Below, in pieces: positions 9,864 through 20,989 of a DNA stretch of 64,000 bases. A program made the translations under genes and the position numbers. Every line of letters begins with the position of its first letter. Position 1 is the first letter of the stretch. Source of the DNA: Rhinopomastus cyanomelas (Eukaryota > Chordata > Aves > Bucerotiformes > Rhinopomastidae); assembly GCA_013400115.1 (NCBI GenBank), contig VXBP01001795.1, positions 25,176-89,175 on the forward strand, in the 5' to 3' direction. The notes beneath the pieces are model-generated. The model ran no database searches and had not been told where the DNA came from. It saw only the letters and a list, made by a program, of their open reading frames with translations.

Positions 9864-10336
9864 CTGAAGCACAGGAACAGCACCAAAGCACCATCAGCAT
9901 TGCTTTTGGGGCGTGATGTCCCACCACCCCACCCTACTCTACCTGCCAAGGACCAAGGCTACCTCTAGCCCTTTCCTTGAGGTAGAGATGTCCATCAAAC
10001 TCAAATCAATTGTGCTTTAACAATGGATCTTGGCCCTGGCTCTTGGACAAATAACTAAGGGTTTGAGGCAGAGCTGGACATCCAACATTCCAGAAATTAG
10101 GGAGGAATCTGAGCTCCATTACAAGGGCTGGAAAAAAAAAACAAACCAACACCTATATAACTGGAGCACTTTGTTCACAGACATGAAAGGAACCAGAGTC
10201 AACCTGAGCCAGATCTTGTTGTAAACCATCTTTTGCTCAGTGCAAAACAGTGCACAACAGCGGTACAAGATAATTCCAGAGCTTGGATAAATTCCCCTCA
10301 AAACATAACGAAGATCCAAGTTCCCCAGGTACATAC
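9864..10336 (-). other. RNF165 short intron (473 bp)
   Basis: GTATGT...CTTCAG. It is unique sequence apart from an A9 run near 10131; nothing else was seen. Confidence 0.85.
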
Positions 10337-10441
10337 TTCATAGCTCTCCCGCACAGCGGATGTGTGTCTGCTTGGGTTCAGTCCCTGAAGAGTAAGTAGC
10401 TGAAGCTGAGGATAAGGGTAGTTTCTGATTTCATGAACAAC
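10337..10441 (-). CDS. RNF165: RNF165 coding exon, HEIRNYPYPQ segment
   Basis: The exon is 105 bp, 35 codons, phase 0 at both ends. It encodes VVHEIRNYPYPQLQLL followed by LQGLNPSRHTSAVRESYE. This Pro/Tyr-containing segment is recognisable from vertebrate RNF165 and sits between the QHYLATPRMHHFPR region and the NRG/TIER box. The acceptor is TCTCACAG and the donor GTATGT on the minus strand. No catalytic function is known for this piece; it belongs to the low-complexity substrate-binding part of the protein. Only 473 bp of intron separate it from the NRG/TIER exon. Confidence 0.93.
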
Positions 10442-11872
10442 CTGTGAGAAATGAGGGAGGAAAATGAAGCCACCTGTACCCACACTTAGAAATCCCTTGT
10501 GAACCCTAATTTAAACCTAGTGCTTTAAAAGTTCAGAATGAAAGAGCAAACAGACCCCTTCCCCAATGACAGCCTTTTGGCACCCAAAAATGAGTGTTTA
10601 TGGAATAGGTCTCCAAATAAATGATTATGTTCATTTTCTCTGAGTTAACTGCCATAATTCCCATTGTAACTATGACGTTGGAGTTCCAAACTCTCAACGC
10701 GGATTAACTTCAAAAGGTGTTTTATCTTATTTCAACTATTTTTAAATAGGTGGATTTCTCTTCCTACATCGTCATGGATTGGGGTTTTTTTAAAGCCTTG
10801 CTGTCTTGGTTTGGATCGTTTTGTGCCTGTTCAAATATTGTCAGGGTCATCAAAACACAACACAAAACCAGAGATACTGTTATAGCAAAGAAATAATTAC
10901 AAGTTTTAATTACAGAGAGGAAAGAAAGGGTTAAAAGACAAGTGAATTTTAGAAAACCTCCAAACTGTCCATAAACCTGGTCCCTAGCTGCTCAAGGTCT
11001 CCCCACCCACATTTTCTTCTCTCCTGATGTGGAAACACTGTGGTTGCCCAATGCCACAAAACCCAATCTCTGTCTTCTAAGAGAAAGAGAGAGGGATGGA
11101 AGACTCTTTATCTTTCACCGGGTCTGCATAGCAGGAAAGCAGATGGCCCCTCCACAGCAAGACAGACATCATCAGAGAAAGCCTCCGCTGTATTCCAGGC
11201 TCCTACAAGGTTGTGGAGAGAGAGATCTGGCTGTCTGTCACATGTGGCATGTAAAAAGAGTCAGTGGTCATCCCACAACTGTCGCTGTAGCACACAAGTG
11301 TCAGGGCCCATAACCGCCTCGTGGGATTTCTGAGGATGATTTATGGGTTAGCAGTTCTTGGTGTGAATCAGCACCGTGCTAGGGATGGGCCGGCGAGTGA
11401 CTCCAGTTAGCCCATCTTCTCATCAAACCCTGTGCAAGCAGTCACGTGAAACCACTCCAGATGGCATTACAGCTGATGTAGACAGAAGTGATGCCATGAG
11501 GGATGGTCCTCAGGGCTGAACCCAGGGCAGGGAGTCACCTCCTGTGTACAAAAAGTCCTGGGAGCCCACAGTTTGTTTCAGAATTAATGATATTATTAGC
11601 AATAAGGGCTGGATCTCTCATATCCTGCCTGGGTTTTGCAGACTGTCTTGTGAGCATGGTGGACCGAATCTTCCCGGAGAATCTGAGCTTTTCTTTCCTT
11701 CCTCTAATCCAGAGAGCAATGATGCAACATTATCCTTTCAGACACTCCCTCCTACAGTCGGAGATAAGTGGGATTTGCAGGAGACAGGTGATAGAAAGAT
11801 AGCAGCCTTTATTTTGACTGCCTTCTGGCAGACAATGCATAAAACATTTCTCGGTAAAAGCGATTCACTTAC
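10442..11872 (-). other. RNF165 intron (1431 bp)
   Basis: GTAAGT...TCACAG. The 10500-10950 part is AT-rich and unlike the CR1-derived flanks, and may contain conserved sequence. The rest is unique with no repeats identified. Confidence 0.8.
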
Positions 11873-12002
11873 CATCTGTGTCGACGATGTGCTTCTGGGG
11901 AAGTGGTGCATCCGAGGTGTCGCTAAGTAATGCTGATAGGGCTGAGGGACTGGCCGGACCTGGAACTGTGCGTGAGTCCGTCCCGCATCGACACTGAGGT
12001 CC
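11873..12002 (-). CDS. RNF165: RNF165 coding exon, DLSVDAG...RMHHFPR segment
   Basis: The exon has one base completing a Trp codon, then 43 codons, ending in phase 0. It encodes DLSVDAGRTHAQFQVRPVP, then QPYQHYLATPRMHHFPRS and STSSTQM. The acceptor is GCCCACAG and the donor ATG|GTAAGTGA. The previous exon ends GAC TG and this one begins G GAC CTC, giving D-W-D-L as in mammalian RNF165. The minus-strand reading frame continues open through the intron on both sides, so open reading alone would overcall it as one long ORF; the splice signals and phase define the true limits. Confidence 0.92.
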
Positions 12003-12276
12003 CTGTGGGCATAAGGATGGAGATGTGGCTTTGACTGGATGGTTTTACCGCAAGACACAGAGCACATCACATCGTACTCATAGGGCAACCTCCCATAGTG
12101 GTCGCTGGGTTGCTGGTTGGGTCCTCAACGTGGAGTGATGCTACCGCTTGGGAGGGAGAGTCTTCCGTCATGGGCAAATGCCCACTAGGCCAGAATGAAA
12201 GAGTGAGGGGCTGGGTTTACACCTGTTAGTGTCTGTGACCAGCTGAGGTCGAGAGCTGCGCAGATACACCCTGATA

Positions 12277-12562
12277 ATCACAGAACAGTAGGGATTGGAA
12301 GGGACTCGAAAGATCATCTAGTCCAATCCCCCTGACACCCAGACCAAGTCACACAGAAACACGTCCAGGTGGGTTTTAAACTTCTCTAGAGAAGGAGACT
12401 CCACAACCTCCCTGGACAGCCCCTTCCAGTGCTCCATCACCCTCACCGTGAAGAAGTTCCTTCTCAGGTTGATGTGGAACTTCTGTTGCAGCTCACACCC
12501 ACTGCCCCTTGTCTTATCATTGACTGACACTGAGAAGAGCCTGGCTCCATCCTCCTGACATA
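12277..12562 (-). mobile_element. CR1 fragment, type A
   Basis: A 286-bp copy from AATCACAGAACAGTAGGG to CCATCCTCCTGACA. Its frame is nearly intact for the C-terminal ORF2 residues (EDGARLFSVSVNDKTRG). It lies 275 bp 5' of an RNF165 exon in transcript sense. Confidence 0.92.
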
Positions 12563-13477
12563 AGTTCAGAACCAGAGCGTTTTGGTGGCTCTGATCAATA
12601 CCTTTGTAGCTCAGTCTGGCCAAAACAGCTCTTGCCTCTGCTGTCTTCCCTGCAAGCAGCTACCTCTTGTCTTGAGTATTTTGCAATAACACAGGTGATG
12701 CTCAATTATACAGTGAGGAAACACTCTGGGAAGCTCTCAGGAGCCAGGAAGGCACTGTCCAGGGGTTTGCAGGTCATGGTAGGGACCTGGGAGTCAGTGA
12801 CACAAGGGCCTCTGCATCTCTCCTGAACCCAGCCTTGGGGAACAGCAGAATGGTTGTTTGTGCAGAAAGTACAAAGGTTTTAAGACATTTCTGAATGAGA
12901 CTGCTGCAGGAAAGTGTGTTACACCAGCAGGCCAACGCCACTGAAGTAGGACACCCTTGATGTTCCCAGTTAGCCTCAGGCAGACCGGCCAGGTCAAGAA
13001 AAGCTGAGGCTCATTTCAGTGTGTCCAGGCATTTTTTGCCTCCAGAAAGTGACCCATCTCAATCCCAGGGCTTGGCATGACCACGATCCCAGCAAACATC
13101 AACCAAGAGGGGCCGATGCAAAGACTAACTACAACCCCATCCCCACGCGACGCGGAAGGGGTGGCAGGCAAACTACTGCAGCATGTCTATCCAGTTAGCT
13201 GATCCATCATTTATTCAGCCCAAGAGTCTCAGCAAACGATGACTTTGAACATCATTCACTTTATCATAATTACAAAAGCCAGTGCTCTAACGACTTTTGT
13301 CTTCGCATTTGCCCAAGCAAAGCTAATTAGAGCACAGGGCTGACTTTTCATTTTAGCCTCAAATTTCTCATCTCCTGTGCAGAGGACAGTGACAGCCAGT
13401 GCCACAGCTTGTTAGGAGCAACTCAGATGTGTCTTCCAGCAGCTGTGCAACTGCCTACCCAGCTGCAGACATCATAG

Positions 13478-13910
13478 GAGCACAGAATCATTCAAGTTGG
13501 AAAAGACTCTGGGGATCACCGAGTCCAACCATCAAGCCTACTCTACGAGTTGATCCCTAAACCACATCCCCCAACACTACACCTAAGTGACTTTTAACAC
13601 ATCCAGGATGGGGACTCAACCATCACCCTGGGCAGCCCAGTCCACTGCCTGACCACTTTCTCTGGGAAGAAATTCCTTCTGATGTCTAATCTAACCCTCC
13701 CTTGTTGAAGCTTGAAGTCCTTCCCTCTGCTTCTGTCACTAACAACCTGTGAGAAGAGGCCAGCACCAGCATCTCTACAGTGTCCTTTCAGATAGTTGCA
13801 GAGAGCGATGAGGTCTCCCCTCAGCCTCCTCTTTCTCAGAATAAATAGTCCCAACTCTCTCCATCTCTCTTCATCAGATTGATTCTCCAGGCCCTTCATC
13901 TGGTCCTATC
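13478..13910 (-). mobile_element. CR1 fragment, type B
   Basis: A 433-bp copy whose minus frame reads SDEERWRELGLFILRKRRLRG through LPRVMVESPSW; 5' truncated at CCTTCATCTGG. Confidence 0.93.
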
Positions 13911-14547
13911 CCCTGCAGTGAGCAAGAGCATTGTCAGCTAGACCATCTTTGAGGACGTTGTACTAGCCATGTGCTAGACAGGAGAAACCTGACAAAGGAT
14001 AAAACACAGCAGACGACTGGCAGGAACACAGCCAGGGTGAGAATCCTCAGGACTAGACATTTCCCAGCTCCTGTGTCACAATGTTGGAGGTTTACCCAGT
14101 TGCTGAAGACTGTTCCCAGGTGGATGGAAGGCTCAGCTGGAAATCAGGAAGCTTTGGGTTCATTCCCAGCCCTGTCACTGGCCTGATGCATGACCGTGTC
14201 CACTTCATCTCTACCTTCCCATCTTCCCTGTCAACAAAATAGATGTGCAAATCCGCAGAGCCCTTGGATCCACACGGATCCGAAGGACTGAAGAAGTCTC
14301 TCATGGATGAATGGCCGTTATTAACTTGCAATTGACAAGTAATTGGAATAACAGCACTGCTGAACTGCTTGTGCAGCCTTAAAATTGGATGTCAGGGCTC
14401 CCAAAGTGATGCGGAGGGTCTACAGAAGGGTGCAAAGCAGAATGCTGCATAGAATGATGGCTTCCCAGGGCGTAGGGGTGAATAAGCAGAGCCTATCAGC
14501 TGAAGAAAACCCCAAAACCCCATCTTTTTCTAGGCTGTTCTACAGAG

Positions 14548-14625
14548 GATCGCAGAACAATTCAGGTTGAAAAAGACCCCCGGGATAATCAAGTCCAACC
14601 ATCAACCCTACAACAGTATCACAAC
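14548..14625 (-). mobile_element. CR1 type B 3'-end scrap
   Basis: GCAGAACAATTCAGGTTG to ACCATCAACCCTACAAC only. It is directly abutted by the next CR1, which probably inserted into a longer B copy. Confidence 0.75.
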
Positions 14626-15313
14626 AGCACAGAATGCTGGGGATTGGAAAAGACCTCTGGGATCATTTAGTCCAATCCCCCTGCAGAGCAGGTTCTCTTA
14701 GAAGAGATCCCACAAGAACACATCCAGAAAGGTTTGAGATGTTTCCAGAGTGGGAGAATCCACCACCTCTCTGGGCAGCCTGGGCCAGGGCTCTGTTACA
14801 CTCACTGTGATAACATTTTCCCATCTGTTCAAATCAAACCTCCTGTGTTCCAGTGTGTCCCCAGTACCCCTTGTCCTGTTGCTGGGCACCACCAAGAACA
14901 GCCTGGCTCATTCATCCTTCCACTCACCCTGTAGATACCTACAAGCATTGGTGAGATTTCCCCTCATCTCCTCTCCAGGCTAAACAGCCTCAGTCCCCTC
15001 AGCCTCACAAGGAAGATGCTCCAGTCCCCTGACCATCTCAGTGGCTCTGTGCTGGACTTTGTCCCATCCCTTTTGAACTGGGAAGCCCAGAACTGGACAC
15101 AGGACTCCAGATGTGGCCTCACCAGGGCAGAATAGAGTGGGAGGAGAACCTCCCTCAACCTTCTGGCCACACTAAATGCACCCCAGGATGCCGTTGGCCT
15201 TCTTAGCCACAAGGGCCCACTGCTGGCTCACGGTCAGCTTGTGGTCCACACATGGGATTATCCTTGCCCAGATGCAGCTCTCTACACTTGCTCTTGTTGA
15301 CTTATTAAGCTTC
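14626..15313 (-). mobile_element. CR1 copy, A-related older subfamily, about 690 bp
   Basis: The 3' end reads GGGGATTGGAAAAGACCTCTGG. The body has the GGGCAGCCTGGGCCAGGGCTC variant seen again at 36268. The minus frame keeps RREVLLPLYSALVRPHLESC-like residues with frame breaks. Confidence 0.92.
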
Positions 15314-15399
15314 CTTCTCTGAATGATCATTACTAAATGCACATGCAGAAGATGCACATGAACCTCCTGCACAAGGAGAGGGTGGAGGCTTCAACATAC

Positions 15400-15508
15400 A
15401 GTCAGGCATGATGTTTCAGGAGATGAGCTGGTTGTTCAGAGTTGTCAGATGAATGGTTGGACTTGATTACCTTTAGGGTCTTTTCCAACCTTGATGATGA
15501 TTGTACAG
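15400..15508 (+). mobile_element. CR1 3' end, type B
   Basis: GGTTGGACTTGATTACCTTTAGGGTCTTTTCC and a GATGATTGT terminus without clear 8-bp repeats. Confidence 0.8.
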
Positions 15509-15566
15509 AATCCTTAAGATGACTTAAGGAACCAAATGGGAGTTTGTTTCTTCTTCACCAGACTCA

Positions 15567-15655
15567 CATATTAGGGATTGGAAGGGACCTCAAAAGATCA
15601 TCTAGTCCAATCCCCTCACCACAGTAGGCTCACCTAGATCAAGTCATGCAGGATT
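15567..15655 (-). mobile_element. Short CR1 tail copy, type A, about 90 bp
   Basis: From ATATTAGGGATTGG to AGATCAAGTCATGCAGG, then unrelated sequence. Its 5' limit coincides with that of several other short A copies. Confidence 0.85.
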
Positions 15656-15899
15656 GAGGTTGTGTTGTCTGAGATGACTAATCACCTTCAGATCTTCTTT
15701 CCATCCTAATTTCCCGTGACAGAGGCTACCACCTCCCACCTCCCAGCAAGCCGCTGATGCTCGTGTGGTGGCAACACGTTAGGGGAAACGTTTGGCACCT
15801 GTCAGTGGGCAAAAGGTGTGTGTGCCCAAAAGAGAAGCAACACAGTAGGGAGAAAGAGGGAGGAGGAGAACAAAATGTGTTGCTGTATAGGATCCTTCT

Positions 15900-16113
15900 A
15901 AAGAGTCTCAGTCTCACAGTTCTTGAATCTGAGAGTGGGGGATCCCTGGAACAGGCTGCCCAGAGATGAGGTGGAAGCCCCATCACTACAGCCATTCAAG
16001 GTCAGGCTGAATGGGGCTCTGGACAATTTGTTCTGGTGAGCAATGTCCTTACTTGTTGTACAGGAGTTGGACTGGATGATCTTCGAAGGTCCCTTCCCAC
16101 CCTATGATTCTAC
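15900..16113 (+). mobile_element. CR1 3' end, type D
   Basis: GGGGGATCCCTGGAACAGGC, a CAGCCATTCAAGGTCAGGC block and a CCACCCTATGATTCTACG terminus. Confidence 0.9.
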
Positions 16114-16195
16114 GCTTCTAGATTCATCTCTTAGTGGTGTCAGTAATGGGAACACCTGAGAAGAAAATGGCACAAGTCCCTGGCTGTGCTTTCAC

Positions 16196-16313
16196 AGAAT
16201 CACAGAACATTAGGGATTGGAAGGGACCTCGAAAGATCACCCAGTCCAATGACCCCCACCACAGCAGGGTCTCCTAGATCAGGTTGCACAGGGACACGTC
16301 TAGGTGGGTTTAA
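16196..16313 (-). mobile_element. CR1 3' end, type A
   Basis: A 118-bp copy from AGAATCACAGAACATTAGGG to GTCTAGGTGGGTTT, low divergence from the A consensus. Confidence 0.9.
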
Positions 16314-16419
16314 GCTGAGCACTATTACCCTGGAGGGGGAAAAAGGAAGACCCACCATCCCTATGTCAGCAGGATTTTCCATTTGCAGAGCAAGGCACTT
16401 GGACGTTAGAAAATGCCAT

Positions 16420-16735
16420 AATTAAGACTTCCCGTCCCGTTTCATTTCATTCCCCTCGTGCACACACATTGCAATTGTCTCTAATTAGACGTTCACAGGC
16501 TATTTTCTCCATTCAGAGCACAGAATGGACTGTGCTCAGCTAACAAGCAGCTACTCAGAAGGATGTTTTCATTGTCTCATCCTTCCAAGTCAGGCCTCAT
16601 ACCTAATTAACTGTGCGAGAGCTCAGAACCCGCTCAGAAAACGAAGCCATCAACTCTGCTCGGCTCTCCCAGAGCATTGGACGCTACGGTGGGAGAACAA
16701 TTAGCAGCGATTAATTCACCCAGACCACCCTGTAG
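16420..16735. other. Candidate conserved non-coding element
   Basis: A CR1-free unique stretch with TCTAATTAGACG, CCTAATTAACTG and AGCAGCGATTAATTCACC and low repeat content, inside the 5.5-kb RNF165 intron. Base composition differs sharply from the CR1-derived flanks. Inference only. Confidence 0.3.
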
Positions 16736-16908
16736 GACAGGACTGCTAGGTGCTCTTTGGTTTAGACCATGGAAGAAGTTGTGGTCACAGGTTTTTGAGT
16801 GTCTGGCAGACAACGGAAGATCGAGGTCATTCTGAGGTGCTGGTGTTCAGGAAAAAGACCATGGCTGCACCCTGCAGCAGAAAAAATCCTTTTGGGGAAG
16901 ACTGTCAT

Positions 16909-17222
16909 AAAATCATAGAATCCCAGACTGGTTTGGGTTGGAAGAGACCTCAGCGCTCAACAAGTCCCATCCCCCTGCCATGGGCAACGACTCTTCCCAC
17001 CAGACCAGGTTGCCCAGAGCCCCATCCAGCCTGGCCTTAAACACTTCCAGGGATGATGGAGCAGCCACAACCTCTCTGGGCAACCTGTTCCAGTGCCTCA
17101 GCACCCTCACAGGGAGGAATTTCTGCCTCAGACCTCGTCTCAATCTCCCCTTTTTTAGCTTGACACCATCCCCCTTGTCCTGTCACTACAGTTCCTCATA
17201 AAAGAAATCCCTCTTCCATCAT
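16909..17222 (-). mobile_element. CR1 fragment, type D
   Basis: CCCAGACTGGTTTGGGTTGG end, then GGGCAACCTGTTCCAGTGCC. The minus frame reads RQKFLPVRVLRHWNRLPREV. It ends 254 bp before an RNF165 exon. Confidence 0.92.
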
Positions 17223-17475
17223 CAAAAGTCCCTCTAATGCTCAGCTGGACTCTACCTACATGGCTGAAGATCCATAAGCAGTATCAATGCCTTGATATCA
17301 GTGCACACATTCCTAAGGGCTTTCTCTTACACTCATGGCCTTCCCAGAGGTGAGGTTTCCCCACATTGTATCTGCTGAGCTGCATCATCAGTGCTGATCC
17401 ATGATGACACCCACCAGCCCTTGGAGGTGTTTTAAACACTGCATTCATTGCACTAATCAAACGTGCAAGACTTAC

Positions 17476-17601
17476 CAGTCTGTGCCTTCAGCTAGGTACC
17501 TGGGCTGGGGCCCCATGGGCTGTGGAGTTTGCAGTTGGTGGCCAAAGTCAAAGCTAGGGTGTAGACGATGAGGTTGAACAGGCATGCGTTCTTGAGCCCG
17601 C
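17476..17601 (-). CDS. RNF165: RNF165 coding exon, RLHPSFDFG...RYLAEGTD segment
   Basis: This 126-bp exon encodes RAQERMPVQPHRLHPSFDFG, then HQLQTPQPMGPQPRYLAEGTD and the first two bases of a Trp codon. The acceptor is TCCCCACAG and the donor CTG|GTAAGTC. It is too short and too split by frame to stand out as an ORF; it was found by looking for the residues that must lie between LMPHPR and WDLSVD. The first base completes an Arg codon from the upstream exon (AG|G). A MGPQP insertion after QTPQP appears extra relative to the mammalian protein as I recall it. CR1 copies end 254 bp upstream and begin 168 bp downstream of the exon in plus-strand coordinates. Confidence 0.92.
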
Positions 17602-17768
17602 CTGTGGGGAGGAAAAGGCCAGAGAGTGAGTTAGCCATGCCATGGGTGCTGGTCCACATGGGTCTCCATCCAAACTCATGTCAGCAGACCAGGGGAACAC
17701 CCAGTTGGTTAGATTTGTGAGTATGTGGCCAAAACAGTTCAGTCCAGTCCAGGAGGATGATGGCAATG

Positions 17769-18335
17769 AGTCATAGAATCACAGAATCATTCAGGTTGGA
17801 GAAGACCGTGGGGGTCATCAAGTCCAACAATGAACCCTACTCTTCAAGCTGACCCCTAAAACAGATCCCTCAACACCACATCTAAGTGGCTTTTAAATTC
17901 ATCCAGGGATGGGGACTCAACCACCACCCTGGGCAGCCCAGTCCACTGTCTGAACACTGTCTCCAGGAAGAATTGCTTCCTGATGTCCAGTCTAACCCTC
18001 CTCTGCTGGAGCTTGAAATCCTCCCCTTTGGTTGTGTCACTAATGACCTGTGAGAAGAGCCCAGCACCAACATCTCTGCAAAGTCCTTTCAGATAGTTGT
18101 AGACAGTGATGAGGTCTCCCCTGAGCCTCCTCTTCCTCAAACTAAACAGCCCCAACTCTCTCCATCTCTCCTCATCAGATTGATTCTCCAGGCCCTTCCC
18201 CAGCTTTGTTGCCCCTCTCTCCAGTCACTCCAGCCCCTCAATGTCTCCCTTGTACTGAGGTGCCCAACACTGGACCCAGTACTCAAGGTGCAGCCTCACC
18301 AGTGCTGAGCACAGGGGGACAATCATTTCCCCACT
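17769..18335 (-). mobile_element. CR1 copy, type B, about 570 bp
   Basis: From GAGTCATAGAATCACAG through the LRKRRLRGDLITVYNYL block to TCATTTCCCCACT. The frame is largely open for 99 residues in the C-terminal part. Confidence 0.93.
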
Positions 18336-19589
18336 CCTGTTGTACAGCTGAGGTCCTCTTGAGTCCCTGTGGGTCCTCATTGACTCGTGGTCACCACGGA
18401 CATAGCACAGACCTCCACTCGAGCACCCTCATACACGCTTACAGAAGATGCTACGTGGTGGCACCAAGGAGAGAAAAAAGGGCAAAGCCAGTAATTCCTT
18501 CCTCAGCACTTTTATGCCACTCGTGGTATTTTCTTTCTCTCTGCTGTCGGCCCCATAAACAGCTGCAAGATAAAACGTGTCCCTGCTTCAGCCGTTATCC
18601 ATCATCATAAAGGAGCGGCAGGTTGTCTCATCTTCCCATGCAGTCCATAAACTCCCGGGGAACCTCATTCATAACGGGATTACTCAGGAGTAACTGAGCA
18701 GAATTTACTTTCACCAGCCTTTGCCAACATTTCTCTGGGTGATGGACAGGTCGGGCTGGGATCCAGCTCCTTCTCAATCAGCTCCACTGGCTCTGCAGGC
18801 AGGGAGGGGAAAGTGATAGAAGATCTTTCTAAGGATCTGAAGCTCATTCTGGTGATTGCTGTCCATCTGAAGGACCCATGGGAAGAGCAAGCACTGCTTG
18901 ATCAGTGTCTGTGTTTGCAGAGGTATAAGGTGGAGGTGCGTTACAGATAGAACCAACCCTTGGTCCCTGCAGAGCCCATGCCAACCGGTGGAGCCACCAC
19001 AAAGCAAATCTAGGGGAAAACACTAGAGCAAGAGGAGCAGGGAATGACCACAAGATGAATTTTTCACACAGCCAGAGCTCAGAGGCTTCACTTTTAAAGG
19101 CATAACCCATATTCCCACCGGCGGGACCTCGTGCCCCCCACACCTGTAAGGGTTCTGACACCCTCTTGGAAAACAGCTGTGCTTTCAGAAACGGGATGTG
19201 GGACCAGGCAAGAGGCTCCTGCCCTTTGAAAGCTGCAGCAACTCAGCATTTACCAAACCAGCTTCTGCTCTGCGCTGCTACCTGGCTTCAGCTTATGACC
19301 AAGAGATGAACGTTGCATCGTCAGTGCCTGAGCCTTGCACCCAGCTGTTAACTAATCGTTCCATCCACCTAAAGCCACCTTGCACAACACAAAGCAAGGA
19401 TCAGAACACAGTTTGCAGAGGCAGAACTGGATGTGGATGGGGAGAAAGCGTCTGTAGACTTCCTTGCAAATGAAGCATTATCACAGTTTCTGGTCATGAT
19501 TTTGATAAATCTCTGGGTTTTGAGCCATGGCTACAGCCCACAAACAGATTCCATGTGTTTCCAAAAAAAAAAGCACCCCTCTTCTGTAT

Positions 19590-20235
19590 GGTACCGACCC
19601 CTCAGGACAAGGGAGACATTGAGGGGCTGGAGCGAGTGCGAAGGAGGGCAACAAAACTGCTGAAGGGCCTGGAGAATCACAGAATCATCAGGGATTGGAA
19701 GGGACCTTGAAAGATCATCCAGTCCAATCCCCCTGCCACAGCAGGATCACCCAGACCAAGTCACACAGGAACACATCCAGGTGGGTTTTAAACATCTGCA
19801 GTGAAGGAGACTCCCATCAATCTGATGAGGAGAGATGGAGAGAGTTGGGACTGTTGAGTTTGAGGAAGAGGAGGCTGAGGTGAGACGTCATTGCTCTCTA
19901 CAGCTGTCTGAAAGGACGTGGTAGACATGTTGGTGCTGGTCTCACCTCACAGGTCATTAGTGACAGAACCAGAGGAAAAGGCTTTAAGCTTCAACAGGGC
20001 AGGGTTAGAGTGGACATCAGGCAGAAATTCTTCATCGAGAGAATGGTCAGGCACTGGGCTGGGCTGCCTAGAGTGGTGTTGAGTCCTCATCCCTGGATGA
20101 GTTTAAAAGCAGCTTAGATGTGGTGTCGGGGGGATCTGTTTTAGGGGTCAACTTATAGAGTAGGGTTGATCAGGTATAAGGTGGATGCTCATACATCAAG
20201 GGTCTTTTCCAACCTGAATGATACTGGGATTCCTT
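19590..20235 (+). mobile_element. CR1 copy, type B, interrupted by a nested type A copy
   Basis: Host pieces 19590-19679 and 19816-20235. The left piece reads GGGCTGGAGCGAGTGCGAAG; the right resumes ATCAATCTGATGAGGAGAG and runs to TTTTCCAACCTGAATGATAC. Removing 19680-19815 and one ATCA restores a continuous CR1. Confidence 0.93.
19680..19815 (-). mobile_element. Nested CR1 3' end, type A, with 4-bp target duplication
   Basis: A 136-bp minus copy flanked by ATCA at 19676-19679 and 19816-19819, in opposite orientation to its host CR1. Confidence 0.9.
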
Positions 20236-20298
20236 CTCAGTGAAGACAATCAGGGCAAGGCCAGGCATCCCTTTCCACCTCTGCTGAGTTCTCTCTGC

Positions 20299-20380
20299 AG
20301 TCACAAAATCAATCATCAAATGCTTTGAGTTGGAAGGGATGTTGAAGAGTCATCCACTCCAACCCCACAGTCATCAGCCC
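20299..20380 (-). mobile_element. CR1 3' end scrap, unassigned type
   Basis: GCTTTGAGTTGGAAGGGATG...CATCCACTCCAACCCC; about 80 bp and diverged. Confidence 0.7.
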
Positions 20381-20577
20381 AGTCTGCATTTAGGCTCCTT
20401 CCCATGAGTGAATGTGCTTCAGGCCAATTGCTTCATCCCTTAGTGGAGCTGGGAAGTCTACCTAGACCCAGAGAAGGAAGCTCTTCTTGTGCAAAACCTG
20501 GTGGGACAGGTGGATATGGTCTCTTACACTGTTTTGAAACAGCAGTTACAAGGAGGTATCTCATGCCTCTCCTCTCT

Positions 20578-20717
20578 ATCACAGAATCACAGAACATCAG
20601 GGACTGGAAAGGACCTTGAAAGGTCATCTAGTCAAATTTCCCTGCCCCAGCAGGACCCCCCAGATCCAGTCGCATAGGAACATGGTCAGGCAGGTTTTAA
20701 ACCTCTCCAGAGAAGAA
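20578..20717 (-). mobile_element. CR1 3' end, type A
   Basis: From TATCACAGAATCACAGAAC to CCTCTCCAGAGAAG, 140 bp. Confidence 0.9.
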
Positions 20718-20759
20718 CCGGATCACCGCAACACAAAGGATGGTGTTGCCACCCTATAC

Positions 20760-20825
20760 ATAGATTTAGGGTTGGAAGGGACCTCAAAGGTCACTTAGTC
20801 CAACCCCCTGCAACAAGCAGAGACA
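20760..20825 (-). mobile_element. CR1 3' scrap, type D
   Basis: TAGATTTAGGGTTGGAAGGG to AACAAGCAGAGACAT, 66 bp. Confidence 0.78.
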
Positions 20826-20989
20826 TGAATTTGGGACATACTGGATAAGCAAGTTGTTGATTCTCTTCTCATGGGAAAGGCACACCTGCAGGTATCTCCT
20901 GTCCTGCAGCTTCTCTGCTGCTGGGGGTACACAGAAGAAGAAACCCAGCTTGTGAAGAAACCCCAGCAGTAACCTTCAGTCTCTGAAAG

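Larger units (their letters stand above)
12003..17475 (-). other. RNF165 intron (5473 bp)
   Basis: GTAAGTC...GCCCACAG. Ten or so CR1 pieces occupy roughly 40% of it. CR1-free stretches are 12563-13477, 13911-14547, 15663-15899 and 16314-16908. The first and last include TAATTA-rich segments (near 13250-13380 and 16420-16720) that look like conserved non-coding sequence. Confidence 0.8.

Noticed and set aside
11738..12088. One continuous 116-codon exon
   Set aside because: Splice sites at 12003 and 11872 and phase matching to neighbours confine the exon to 11873-12002; the rest is intron that happens to be open.
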